Shown: positions 1 through 6,529 of the stretch, one piece after another
Numbering within the stretch: position 1 is the stretch's first letter
Layout of the letters: every line of letters begins with the position of its first letter
Origin: DASUDX01 sp036275365
GTDB lineage: Bacteria > Pseudomonadota > Gammaproteobacteria > Nevskiales > Nevskiaceae
Direction of reading: 5' to 3'
Length of the DNA stretch: 10,919 bases
NCBI GenBank assembly: GCA_036275365.1
Contig: DASUDX010000058.1
Coordinates: forward strand, 1 to 10,919
The notes under the pieces: model-generated
The model's database searches: none
Told to the model about the DNA's origin: nothing
Seen by the model: the letters and a program-made list of their open reading frames with translations, nothing else
Position numbers and translations under genes: made by a program

Positions 1-573
1 GGCCGGGCGGATGCCGGCGAAGGTATCGGTGGCCGCCCGCGCCAGCGTCACCGCCGGGTTGGCGAACGAGGTCGAGGCGGTGAACCAGTAGGCGCTGCTG
101 ATGTAGGCGGCCACCACCACGGGAAGGGCGCCCGGCTTGCGCGCGCCACACAGCCCGATCAGCAGCAGCAGGCCGAAGGTGGCCACCCCCTCGCTGAAGG
201 CCTGTGCGGCGCCGCTGCGCTCGGTGGTGGAGGGGCTGAACAAGGCCTCGCCGAACATCAGATGGGCCACCGCGACGCCGACGAAGGCGCCGAGGAGTTG
301 CACGAGCAGATAGACCGGCGCCTCACGCCAGGGCAGCCGGCCCTGCCAGGCCTCGACCAGGGTCACTGCCGGGTTGAACTGGGCGCCGGAGACCGGGCCC
401 AGGGCATGAATCAGCGCCAGCAGGGCGGCGCCGGTGGCCAGGGTGTTGGCGAGCAGGGCGAGGCCGAGGCTACCGCCAGCCAGGCGCTCGCCCATGATCC
501 CCGAGCCCACCACCGCGGCCAGCAGCAGGGCGGTGCCCAGACCCTCGGCCAGCGCCCGCCGGGCCAGGCTCAT
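1..573 (-). CDS. aqpS: Aquaporin (MIP family) of the arsenic operon, AqpS-like; 3' end cut by window edge
   Basis: This is a membrane channel of the MIP family. The 191 visible residues carry both half-helix signatures in one frame: QFNPAVT (Asn-Pro-Ala 67-69) and FANPAVT (172-174), about 105 residues apart as expected for the two hemichannels. Hydrophobic stretches lie near residues 10-27, 38-57, 88-108 and 127-143. The residue after the second NPA is Val where ordinary aquaporins have the Arg of the aromatic/arginine filter. The ATG at 573 overlaps the arsC stop as ATGA, with no clear Shine-Dalgarno, so translation is probably coupled to arsC. Linkage to arsC and arsR matches the known Sinorhizobium meliloti AqpS arrangement, where the channel lets arsenite made by ArsC diffuse out. 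That role is inferred here. The last C-terminal helix lies outside the window. The MIP call is certain; the arsenite role is likely. Confidence 0.93.
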   Translation of the reverse strand, partial: MSLARRALAEGLGTALLLAAVVGSGIMGERLAGGSLGLALLANTLATGAALLALIHALGPVSGAQFNPAVTLVEAWQGRLPWREAPVYLLVQLLGAFVGVAVAHLMFGEALFSPSTTERSGAAQAFSEGVATFGLLLLIGLCGARKPGALPVVVAAYISSAYWFTASTSFANPAVTLARAATDTFAGIRPA

Positions 574-1070
574 TGCCGGCCGATCTCGCCGAGCCGGCGC
601 TGCAGGGCGAGCCGGTCGAGCTTGTCGAAGGGCAGGCTGGCGAACAGCTCGATGCGCCGGCGCAGCAGGATCCAGGCATCGTGGAAGGCCTTGCGGATCT
701 CCGCCTCGCTGCCGGTCACCGCCGCCGGATCGGGCTGTCCCCAGTGCGCGGTCGCTGGCTGTCCGGGCCAGTAGGGGCAGGTCTCGCCAGCGGCCTGGTC
801 GCAGACGGTGAAGATGAAATCCAGCGCCGGCGCACCGGGCTGGGCGAACTCATCCCAGCTCTTGCTGCGCAGCCCCGCGGTGGGAATGCCGTTGCGCTGC
901 AAGAGCTCCAGCGCATACGGATTGGGCTGGCCCTTGGGGAAGCTGCCGGCGCTGTAGCCGACGAAGCGGCCGCGGCTCACCGGCAGATGATTCAGGGCCG
1001 CCTCGGCGAGAATGGACCGCGCCGAGTTGCCGGTGCAGAGGAACAGCACGGTGTAGAGGCGATGGCTCAT
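570..1070 (-). CDS. arsC: Arsenate reductase ArsC, low-molecular-weight phosphatase fold
   Basis: This cytoplasmic enzyme reduces arsenate to arsenite. The 166-residue protein starts with a phosphatase-type P-loop, CTGNSARS, with Cys12 as the expected nucleophile and Arg18 as the oxyanion ligand (CX5R). The segment FTVCDQAAGETC supplies Cys90 and Cys98, which fit the resolving-cysteine relay of thioredoxin-coupled ArsC (Cys10/82/89 in the Staphylococcus aureus enzyme). Asp114 in the DP motif is the general acid of this fold. The length is slightly above the usual 130-140 residues because of a C-terminal helical extension rich in Arg and Leu. The ATG at 1070 overlaps the arsN2 stop as ATGA, and the stop overlaps the aquaporin start in the same way, so three genes are read as one coupled unit. 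A plain protein tyrosine phosphatase is the alternative, but the extra cysteines and the arsR neighbour argue against it. The reductant, thioredoxin or glutaredoxin, cannot be read from the sequence. Confidence 0.95.
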   Translation of the reverse strand: MSHRLYTVLFLCTGNSARSILAEAALNHLPVSRGRFVGYSAGSFPKGQPNPYALELLQRNGIPTAGLRSKSWDEFAQPGAPALDFIFTVCDQAAGETCPYWPGQPATAHWGQPDPAAVTGSEAEIRKAFHDAWILLRRRIELFASLPFDKLDRLALQRRLGEIGRQ

Positions 1071-1498
1071 AGCGCCTTGCTCATGAAGGTGGAGGAAGCC
1101 GGGCAGAGGCCGGCGAACTGGGGATGGCGGCGAATGGCCGCAGGGGCCGTCTCGCGCTCGCGGCGCGCATAGCCGAGGCGGCTGAAGAAGCCTTCGGCAT
1201 CGGTGGTCAGCAGGTAGAGCGCCCGGATGCCCTGAGCGCGGGCCTGTTGCTCGGCCGCCGCCACCAGGGCAGCCCCGGCCCCCTGCTGCCGGTGCGCCGG
1301 GCTGACCACCAGCGAGCGCAGCAGGGCCACTTCCGCGAACCGCTCCAGACCCACCGCGCCGACAAGCTGGTCCGCCGCCTCCAGGACCGAGAACGCCTCC
1401 GGCGAGACCGTGGACAGATCGCCGGTCGGCAGGCCGGCAGCCTCCAGCAGGGTGTGCAGCCAGGGCCGCTCGGCGGCGCGCATCGGTCGGATGGCCAT
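1067..1498 (-). CDS. arsN2: GNAT acetyltransferase ArsN2 of arsenic-resistance operons
   Basis: This 143-residue single-domain GCN5-related N-acetyltransferase has its acetyl-CoA pyrophosphate loop at HRQQGAG (residues 69-75), after the beta strand LLRSLVVSP. It also has a YLLTTDAEGFFSRLGY block (about 95-110) and the C-terminal signature FAGLCPAS (128-135, Cys132). From memory these blocks are typical of the ArsN2 group found in ars operons. The related ArsN1 acetylates the organoarsenical arsinothricin and phosphinothricin; the ArsN2 substrate is not settled to my knowledge. The ATG at 1498 overlaps the arsR stop by one base (TGATG), and the stop overlaps the arsC start by four. Such tight coupling implies co-induction with arsC by ArsR. 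The GNAT fold is certain and the ArsN2 subgroup is likely. Confidence 0.88.
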   Translation of the reverse strand: MAIRPMRAAERPWLHTLLEAAGLPTGDLSTVSPEAFSVLEAADQLVGAVGLERFAEVALLRSLVVSPAHRQQGAGAALVAAAEQQARAQGIRALYLLTTDAEGFFSRLGYARRERETAPAAIRRHPQFAGLCPASSTFMSKAL

Positions 1499-1827
1499 CA
1501 GCAGCTCCGGGTGGCGGCGCCCACGCAGCCGGGCAGGGCGGGCTGACCGGCGCAGCAGTTCTCGGTGAGATAGGCGATCAGCCGGTTCATCGCCTTGAAG
1601 TCCGGCGCGTAGTAGACATACCGGCCTTCCTGGCGGCTGCGGATCAGTCCGGCCTGGTTCAGCTCCTTGAGGTGGAACGAGAGCGTGGTCAGCGGAATCC
1701 GCAGCCGCGCCTGCAAATCGCCGACGCAGAGCCCCTCCGGTCCCTGCTGGACCAGGGCGCGGAAGGCGGCGAGGCGGGAGTCATGGGCCAGGGCAGCGAG
1801 TGCCGAGACGGCGGTGCTGGTATTCAT
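1498..1827 (-). CDS. arsR: ArsR/SmtB-family As(III)-responsive repressor
   Basis: This 109-residue winged-helix repressor has helices near 4-28, a recognition helix around residues 43-58 (the LTTLSFHLKELNQAGLI block) and a beta wing at RSRQEGRYVYYAP (63-75). The classical ELCVCDL metal site is degenerate: it reads LCVGDL with one Cys (34). Instead Cys91, Cys92 and Cys101 lie at the C-terminus, with Cys109 as the last residue. This resembles the As(III) site of Acidithiobacillus ferrooxidans ArsR (Cys95/96/102, known). I chose the ATG at 1827 because the winged-helix domain starts directly after it; an in-frame extension reaching 2007 would run through the promoter and be atypical. Only a weak GGAA precedes the ATG. 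The gene heads the arsR-arsN2-arsC-aquaporin operon and is probably autoregulated through the palindrome just upstream. Confidence 0.93.
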   Translation of the reverse strand: MNTSTAVSALAALAHDSRLAAFRALVQQGPEGLCVGDLQARLRIPLTTLSFHLKELNQAGLIRSRQEGRYVYYAPDFKAMNRLIAYLTENCCAGQPALPGCVGAATRSC

Positions 1828-1828
1828 G

Positions 1829-1862
1829 TTTCCAGTTTTATGGAAATGAGGAAGCACTGCAA
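1829..1862 (-). promoter_or_regulatory. Predicted arsR promoter with overlapping ArsR operator palindrome
   Basis: A perfect 6-bp inverted repeat with a 6-base spacer (TTTCCA-GTTTTA-TGGAAA, 1829-1846) begins one base before the arsR start codon. On the minus strand its spacer reads TAAAAC, a plausible -10 box (4 of 6 matches). TTGCAG at 1857-1862 lies 16 bases upstream as a weak -35. A repressor bound to the palindrome would block the -10. This short AT-rich island stands out in the surrounding GC-rich DNA. The -10 ends 7 bases before the ATG, so the transcript may have no leader. All functional statements here are inferred. Confidence 0.5.
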
Positions 1863-1978
1863 GCCGCGGTACCAGAGGCCTCAGGCTTGCCCCGACCGCC
1901 CCTGAGCGCGGCCGCACGGCTGTGACGGCAGCGCTTCGGTATGCTCCGGCTTCCCCTGTCCCCCCAAGAGGAACGCCC

Positions 1979-2350
1979 ATGTTCAAGTCCCTGGTCAGTG
2001 TCGTCACCGTGCTCGCCTTCGCCTGCTGCTCCCTGCTGCAGCCGGTACAGGCGGCGATGCTCGAGACCGAGGTGCTGGCGTCCGAGCGTCTGCGCGAGCA
2101 GAGCAGCGCCCAGATTCAGCAGTGGCTGGCCCGCGCCGAGGTGCAGGCGCAGCTGACCGCCTGGGGCGTGAGCGCCGAGCAGGCCGAGGCGCGGGTGGCG
2201 GCGCTGAGCGAGGAGGAGCGGCTGCAGCTGGCCCAGGTCATCGAACAGGAGCCGGCCGCTGGTGATGTGGTCGGCATCGTTGGCGTGGTCTTCATCGTGC
2301 TGATGATTCTCGAACTGGTCGGCGTCACCAACATTTTCACCTCGTTCTGA
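1979..2350 (+). CDS. PA2779-family small exported protein with C-terminal membrane segment
   Basis: This 123-residue protein has no known biochemical function. Residues 1-25 form a Sec-type signal peptide (MFKSL, hydrophobic core, then a PVQA-A cleavage site). Residues 28-92 are charged and Ala/Glu/Gln-rich, predicted helical and possibly coiled-coil, including an SEEERLQLAQVIEQ block. Residues 96-116 (GDVVGIVGVVFIVLMILELVG) form a strong single membrane span, followed by only a few residues. The product should therefore sit in the periplasm, anchored by its C-terminus. The ATG at 1979 was chosen because AAGAGGAA (1966-1973) is a good Shine-Dalgarno 5 bases upstream and the signal peptide starts there; an in-frame GTG at 1922 is rejected. 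TATGCT at 1940-1945 could be the -10. The gene is followed without a gap by the PA2778-family peptidase, its usual partner, so the two probably act together. Confidence 0.85.
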   Translation: MFKSLVSVVTVLAFACCSLLQPVQAAMLETEVLASERLREQSSAQIQQWLARAEVQAQLTAWGVSAEQAEARVAALSEEERLQLAQVIEQEPAAGDVVGIVGVVFIVLMILELVGVTNIFTSF

Positions 2351-3330
2351 GCCACCTGATCCGCCGGGCCGGCGCCATCGGGTCGCTGGCCCTGGCGCTC
2401 ATCCTCGGCGGCTGCGCCAGCCGGCCGCCGCTGCCGGCCGATCTGCCCGCTCGCCTGCTGGCGGTACCCGGCTACACCCAGCAGGCCTTGCATTGCGGCC
2501 CGGCCGCGCTGGCCAGCCTGCTGCAGGCCAGCGGCGTGCCGGTGACGCCCGAGCAGCTGGCCGGGGATCTGTTCATCCCGGCCCGCGGCGGCAGCCTCGC
2601 CACCGAGCTGGTGGCCCAGGCCCGCGTCCGCGGCCGGGTGCCGCTGACGCTGGCGCCGCGCGAGACTGCCCTGTGGCAGGTCCTGCAGGCCGGCCAGCCG
2701 GTGCTGCTGCGGCTGAATCGCGGCCTCGGCTCGGCCCCGGTCTGGCATTACGCGGTGCTGATCGGCGCCGAGCCCGGCCACTACTGGCTGCACGATGGCG
2801 AGGCCCAGCCGCGGCGGATCGGCCGCCTGCGCCTGCTGGCGGAATGGGAGCGCGGCGGTTTCTGGGCGCTGACCGTGCATCAGCCGGCCGAGCCGCCGGC
2901 GTGGACGGACGCCCCGTCCTGGATGGCGGCGCTCGCGCCCCTGCTGCGGCGCGAGCCGGCATGGGCGCCGGCTGCGACGCAGGCGGCGGTGACCCGCTGG
3001 CCGGAGTCGGCCCTGGCCTGGGCCGCCCGCGGCAACCAGCACTACGCGCGTGGCGAGACCCGCGAGGCCTGGTGGGCGCTGCGCCGGGCCGCGCAGCGGG
3101 CCCCCGGGGATGCGGCGATCGCCAACAACCTCGCCCATGTCAGCCTGGCGCTGGGCTGTCGTCGCGAGGCCGCTGCGCTGCTGGCCCGGGCCCAGGCCGC
3201 GATGCCGCCGCCGGCCGTGGCAGAGGCCCTGGCGCAGACCGCGGCTGAGCTTGCGGCCAGCACGCCGGTGGATGAGGAACCGGCGCTCTGCGCGCTGCCG
3301 CTCAGCGACGCGGCAGACGCACCGCGCTGA
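2347..3330 (+). CDS. PA2778-family C39-like cysteine peptidase lipoprotein with TPR tail; apparent CTG start
   Basis: This is a papain-like (C39-type) cysteine peptidase, probably attached to a membrane as a lipoprotein and facing the periplasm. Read from CTG at 2347 it has 327 residues: a positively charged and hydrophobic leader ending in the lipobox LGGC (Cys23), a VPGYTQQ block with the oxyanion-type Gln45, catalytic Cys50 in HCGPAAL, His134 in WHYAVLIG and Asp150 in LHDG. A helical TPR-like region follows at about residues 218-300 (WAARGNQHYARGE, then NNLAHVSLALG). The reading frame opens after a stop at 2263-2265 and holds no ATG, GTG or TTG before a TTG at 2488. That TTG lies two codons before the catalytic Cys and would delete the leader and Gln45. 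CTG at 2347 overlaps the upstream stop as CTGA, mimicking the usual ATGA coupling. The substrate is unknown; the partner is probably the preceding PA2779-family protein. Confidence 0.82.
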   Translation: MSHLIRRAGAIGSLALALILGGCASRPPLPADLPARLLAVPGYTQQALHCGPAALASLLQASGVPVTPEQLAGDLFIPARGGSLATELVAQARVRGRVPLTLAPRETALWQVLQAGQPVLLRLNRGLGSAPVWHYAVLIGAEPGHYWLHDGEAQPRRIGRLRLLAEWERGGFWALTVHQPAEPPAWTDAPSWMAALAPLLRREPAWAPAATQAAVTRWPESALAWAARGNQHYARGETREAWWALRRAAQRAPGDAAIANNLAHVSLALGCRREAAALLARAQAAMPPPAVAEALAQTAAELAASTPVDEEPALCALPLSDAADAPR

Positions 3331-5284
3331 GCGTTCGCAACAGGGCCGGATCGTCCTCGCCGGCGTAGCGCAGGCGCAGATAGGCCTGCAGCGCGGGCTC
3401 CAGCTCGGCCCGCCAGTCCGGACGCGCGGCGATCACCCGCTGGATGAAATCGCGCGGTCCCTCGCCCGGCGCGGGCACATGCCCCAGCCGCTGCAGCCGC
3501 GCCTGCAGACGGCGCCAGCGCCGCAGCGCCGGCTCGCGCGCGCTTGCCGGCAGCGCCTTGCGCAGCTCCCAGACCCCGATCAGCCCCAGCAGCAGGGACA
3601 CGCCAACCACCAGGGCGAGGATCATGCTGCGCACATCGATCAACCCCAGCCGGCGCAGGAAGTCCTGCTGCAGCTCCTGGCCGTAGCCAAGCACCAGGCC
3701 GTTCCACTGGGCGTTGATCCATTCCCAGCGCGCCTCCAGCTGATACTTCAGACGGGTCCAGCTGAGGCCGCCGGCCATCAGCTCGCCGATGCCGACATTG
3801 CCGCGCAGCTGCTCCTGCATGCCGCGCTCGATGCGCTCGGGGGCCACCGCCGCGGTCGGGTCCACCCGCACCCAGCCGCGCGCCGGCATCCACACCTCGG
3901 CCCAGGCGTGGGCGTCGGACTGACGCACCACATAGTAATCGCCGTAGACATTGGGTTCGCCGCCCTGGTAGCCGGTCACCACCCGGGCCGGAATCCCGGC
4001 GGCGCGCATGAACACCACGAAGCTGCTGGCGTAGTGCTCGCAGAAGCCGCGGCGGGTGTCGAACAGGAACTCGTCGGCGGTGTGGCGGCCCAGCTCGGGC
4101 GGGGTCAGGGTGTAGAAGAACTCCTGAGTTCGGAAATGGCGCAGCAGGCGTTCGACCAGGGCGGCGGCGTCCGGCGTTTCCGCGGCCCAGCGCTGCGCCA
4201 TGTCGCGGGTGCGCGGGTTCGAATCCGGCGGCAGCTGCAGGGTGGTGCGGCGCCAGCCCTCGCTGAGCTCGGGCTGCAGGGTGTACTCGACATGGGAGCG
4301 CAGGCGGTAGCTCATGCGCTCGCGTACCACCTTGGCGGCGAGCAGCTGCTGCAGCCCGTTGAGGCGGGCGTCCGCCGGCAGGGCGCGGGGATCGGGCAGA
4401 TCCAGGGCGAACAGCCAGGGCATGCGGTGGGCCTCCAGCACCACCTCGTAGTCCAGCGCCGGGCCACGCAGGGTGACCGGCTGCGGACGGCTGGCGATCT
4501 GGTAGCCGGCCTCCCAGCGGCGGCCATCGAACTGGTTGAACACCGGCCCGCGCCAGTAGCGCTGGCGCATCGGCGGCACCTCGCCGTCGAAGCGCACGCG
4601 GAAGGCCACCTCGTCGGACTGGATCAGCGAGGAGATATCGCCGGGCGAGAGGCTGTCAGACAGTCCCGAACGCGCCGCGCCGGAATCCGAGGGCAGACCC
4701 CACAGCGGCCCGGGCACGCGCGGGAACAGCACGAAGAACAGCACCATCAGGGGCAGTGCCTGCGCCACCATCGCCCCGCCCAGGCGCAGGCTGATCCGCG
4801 GCGGCAGCGCACTGCCCGGGTGATGGGCCTCGATCAGCAGCCCGGTGATGGCCACCGCACAGGCGATCAGGAAGGCCGCTGTCCACAGCTCCTGGGAGAA
4901 CAGGAAGTGGGTGAACAGCAGGAAGTACAGCATGAAGACCATCACCATCACATCGCGGCGCGCCTTCATCTCGGTGAGCTTGAGCGCCAGCATGATCACC
5001 AGCAGCGCCACCCCGGCGTTCTGCCCGGAGACCCGCCCGTAGCTCGCCTGCACGCCGATGAAGGCGGCGATGGTGAGCAGGGCCTTGAGCCAGGTGGGCG
5101 GCATGCGCCAGCTGCGGCGGGCGGCCAGCGCGCGCCAGACCAGCACCGCCGCGACCAGGCCGCTCTCCCACAGCGGCAGCCGCGGCAGATGCGGCAGCAG
5201 CACCAGCAGCAGCACGCCGAGCAGGCGCAGCAGGGTGGCCGTGGGCAGGAACTCGTGGAGGGCCGGGGCGCGCTCAGAGGCCAT
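3302..5284 (-). CDS. tgpA: TgpA-like membrane transglutaminase (DUF3488 plus transglutaminase core)
   Basis: This 660-residue inner-membrane protein has about seven hydrophobic segments between residues 15 and 190, then a periplasmic part, then one more membrane span near 554-574 and a cytoplasmic helical tail with many Arg and Leu (DUF4129-like position). The transglutaminase core carries Cys415 (RRGFCEHYAS), His459 (SDAHAWAEVW) and Asp475 (VRVDPTAAV), the expected Cys-His-Asp triad. The Pseudomonas aeruginosa TgpA (PA2873) is reported to be important for viability; its substrate is unknown. The ATG at 5284 lies inside the DUF58 gene (11-base overlap), so expression is coupled to it. The 3' end overlaps the convergent peptidase gene by 29 bases. 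Length and domain order are normal for the family. The usual upstream MoxR ATPase gene is not adjacent. Confidence 0.95.
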   Translation of the reverse strand: MASERAPALHEFLPTATLLRLLGVLLLVLLPHLPRLPLWESGLVAAVLVWRALAARRSWRMPPTWLKALLTIAAFIGVQASYGRVSGQNAGVALLVIMLALKLTEMKARRDVMVMVFMLYFLLFTHFLFSQELWTAAFLIACAVAITGLLIEAHHPGSALPPRISLRLGGAMVAQALPLMVLFFVLFPRVPGPLWGLPSDSGAARSGLSDSLSPGDISSLIQSDEVAFRVRFDGEVPPMRQRYWRGPVFNQFDGRRWEAGYQIASRPQPVTLRGPALDYEVVLEAHRMPWLFALDLPDPRALPADARLNGLQQLLAAKVVRERMSYRLRSHVEYTLQPELSEGWRRTTLQLPPDSNPRTRDMAQRWAAETPDAAALVERLLRHFRTQEFFYTLTPPELGRHTADEFLFDTRRGFCEHYASSFVVFMRAAGIPARVVTGYQGGEPNVYGDYYVVRQSDAHAWAEVWMPARGWVRVDPTAAVAPERIERGMQEQLRGNVGIGELMAGGLSWTRLKYQLEARWEWINAQWNGLVLGYGQELQQDFLRRLGLIDVRSMILALVVGVSLLLGLIGVWELRKALPASAREPALRRWRRLQARLQRLGHVPAPGEGPRDFIQRVIAARPDWRAELEPALQAYLRLRYAGEDDPALLRTLSAVRLPRR

Positions 5285-6266
5285 GCAGGGCCAGCGCCTT
5301 CAGGCAGTCGTATTGATGGGCCTCACCCTGTCCCGGCGCCACGCGCTGCCCCGGCAGGCGCAGGCCATAGCGGCGGCCGGCGGCCTCGGCGTCCAGCACC
5401 CAGCGGGTCAGCTGGCTGAGCCGCGCCTCGGTCTCCAGATGGCCGAGCTGGTCCCAGTCCAGCCACAGCTCGCGCTCCAGGCTTTCGTGGAACTGCTTGG
5501 TCATCAGGCTGCCGAGCTTGGGCAGGCTCTTCCAGTGCACGCTGCGCAGGCCGTCGCCGCGCTGGTAATCGCGCAGGCCGGCGAACTCCTCGTGCCCGGC
5601 CTGATGCCCGCTGGTGAGTCCGCCGCTGCCGCTGGCCACCGGGGGCTCGCGCCCGCCGGCTGGCGCCGGGCGGGGAAACACCAGGCAGCTCAGTTCCAGC
5701 TCCGCCCAGGTCCAGGCATGGAACAGGCCGAGCGGGAATTCGGTGGAGACGCTGAACACCCGGCAGGGCAGCCAGCCGCGGCTGGGCGCCGGCTGGCTCA
5801 GCAGCAGGCTCTGGGTGGCGCGCGGCTCGACATCGCCGCTGGCCAGCGCCGGCTGCCGCGGCCAGGCCAGCTCCAGGGCGTAGCGGGCGCGCGGGCTGGG
5901 GTTGTCGAGCAGGATCTCGAAGTGGGCGATCTCCCCGGCGAACACCGGCCGGCTGCGCCCGGCGCGCAGCTCGATGTTGACCAGATTGCCGTGGGTGTGA
6001 TGCATCGAGATCAAGCCCAGCCCGCCGATCAGGAAGGTGAGGGCGAAGGCCATGCTGTTGGAGTAGTTCATCGCGCCCAGCAGCATCACCAGGCCCAGCA
6101 GGGCGAAGCCGTAGCCGAAGCGGGTGGGCACGATGTAGACGCGATGCCGCGGTACCCGGATCGGTCCGGGCTGGCGCTTGACCCGCGCCATCACCCAGGC
6201 GTCGATGCGCGCCTGCACCCAGTTCAGCGGGTGCAGGAGGATCTTCAGCAGCAGCCAGATCCGCAT
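5274..6266 (-). CDS. DUF58-domain membrane-anchored protein
   Basis: This 330-residue protein belongs to the DUF58 family, usually encoded between a MoxR ATPase and a TgpA-type transglutaminase; its molecular role is not defined. Two membrane spans lie near residues 50-66 and 70-88, with a short basic N-terminal helix before them (MRIWLLLKILLHPLNW). The soluble part begins at about 90. The DUF58 core motif is seen at EFAGLRDYQRGDGLRSVHW (about 227-245), followed by KSLPKLGSLMTKQF. The ATG at 6266 overlaps the stop of the BolA-family gene by one base (TGATG) and gives the expected N-terminus; a longer in-frame start at 6317 would add 17 Arg-rich residues that read through the bolA end. Its 3' end overlaps tgpA by 11 bases, so both products are probably made together as an envelope module. 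Confidence 0.92.
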   Translation of the reverse strand: MRIWLLLKILLHPLNWVQARIDAWVMARVKRQPGPIRVPRHRVYIVPTRFGYGFALLGLVMLLGAMNYSNSMAFALTFLIGGLGLISMHHTHGNLVNIELRAGRSRPVFAGEIAHFEILLDNPSPRARYALELAWPRQPALASGDVEPRATQSLLLSQPAPSRGWLPCRVFSVSTEFPLGLFHAWTWAELELSCLVFPRPAPAGGREPPVASGSGGLTSGHQAGHEEFAGLRDYQRGDGLRSVHWKSLPKLGSLMTKQFHESLERELWLDWDQLGHLETEARLSQLTRWVLDAEAAGRRYGLRLPGQRVAPGQGEAHQYDCLKALALHGL

Positions 6267-6529
6267 CAGTCGGCGCCGGCGTCGATCGACAGCGCGTGGA
6301 TCTCGCCCGGAATCCACTCGGCCAGCGCGGCGTAGACCGCCCGGTGCTGCTCCAGCCGGCTCAGCCCGCGCAGCGCCTCGGCGCGGATCAGCAGCCGGTA
6401 GTGCCCGGCCCCGCCGCGGGCGCCGGCATGGCCGCGGTGCTGGGCGCTGTCATCGATCAGCTCCAGACGGCTGGGCGCGAACGCCCGCTGCAGGCGCTCG
6501 CGAATCCGGGCCAGACGCTCCTCGCTCAC
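6266..6529 (-). CDS. BolA-family protein
   Basis: This 87-residue BolA-like protein has the class II KH-like fold. The family partners monothiol glutaredoxins and takes part in iron-sulfur trafficking; E. coli BolA also affects cell shape. The signature HYRLLIRAEALRGLSRLEQHR (from residue 43) and the closing EIHALSIDA with invariant His78 are clear. His31 and His34 lie in the variable loop where some BolAs have cluster ligands. The start is GTG at 6529, which overlaps the yciI stop as GTGA. The only alternative, GTG at 6610, would add 27 residues unrelated to BolA. I cannot separate BolA from its paralogue IbaG by sequence alone, so no symbol is given. The gene sits mid-operon between yciI and DUF58, each joined by overlap. 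Confidence 0.9.
   Translation of the reverse strand: MSEERLARIRERLQRAFAPSRLELIDDSAQHRGHAGARGGAGHYRLLIRAEALRGLSRLEQHRAVYAALAEWIPGEIHALSIDAGAD

Noticed and set aside
1828..2007. A 60-codon N-terminal extension of ArsR
   Set aside because: It reads through the divergent promoter and operator region, and ArsR proteins start directly with the first helix, as they do from the ATG at 1827.
2488..2490. TTG at 2488 as the start of the PA2778-family peptidase
   Set aside because: It lies two codons before the catalytic Cys and would delete the lipoprotein signal and the oxyanion Gln region that are clearly encoded upstream in frame.
3050..5419. A 789-codon open frame on the plus strand
   Set aside because: It is antisense to tgpA, which has an intact catalytic triad and membrane plan. 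The translation is low-complexity and carries no recognisable motif.
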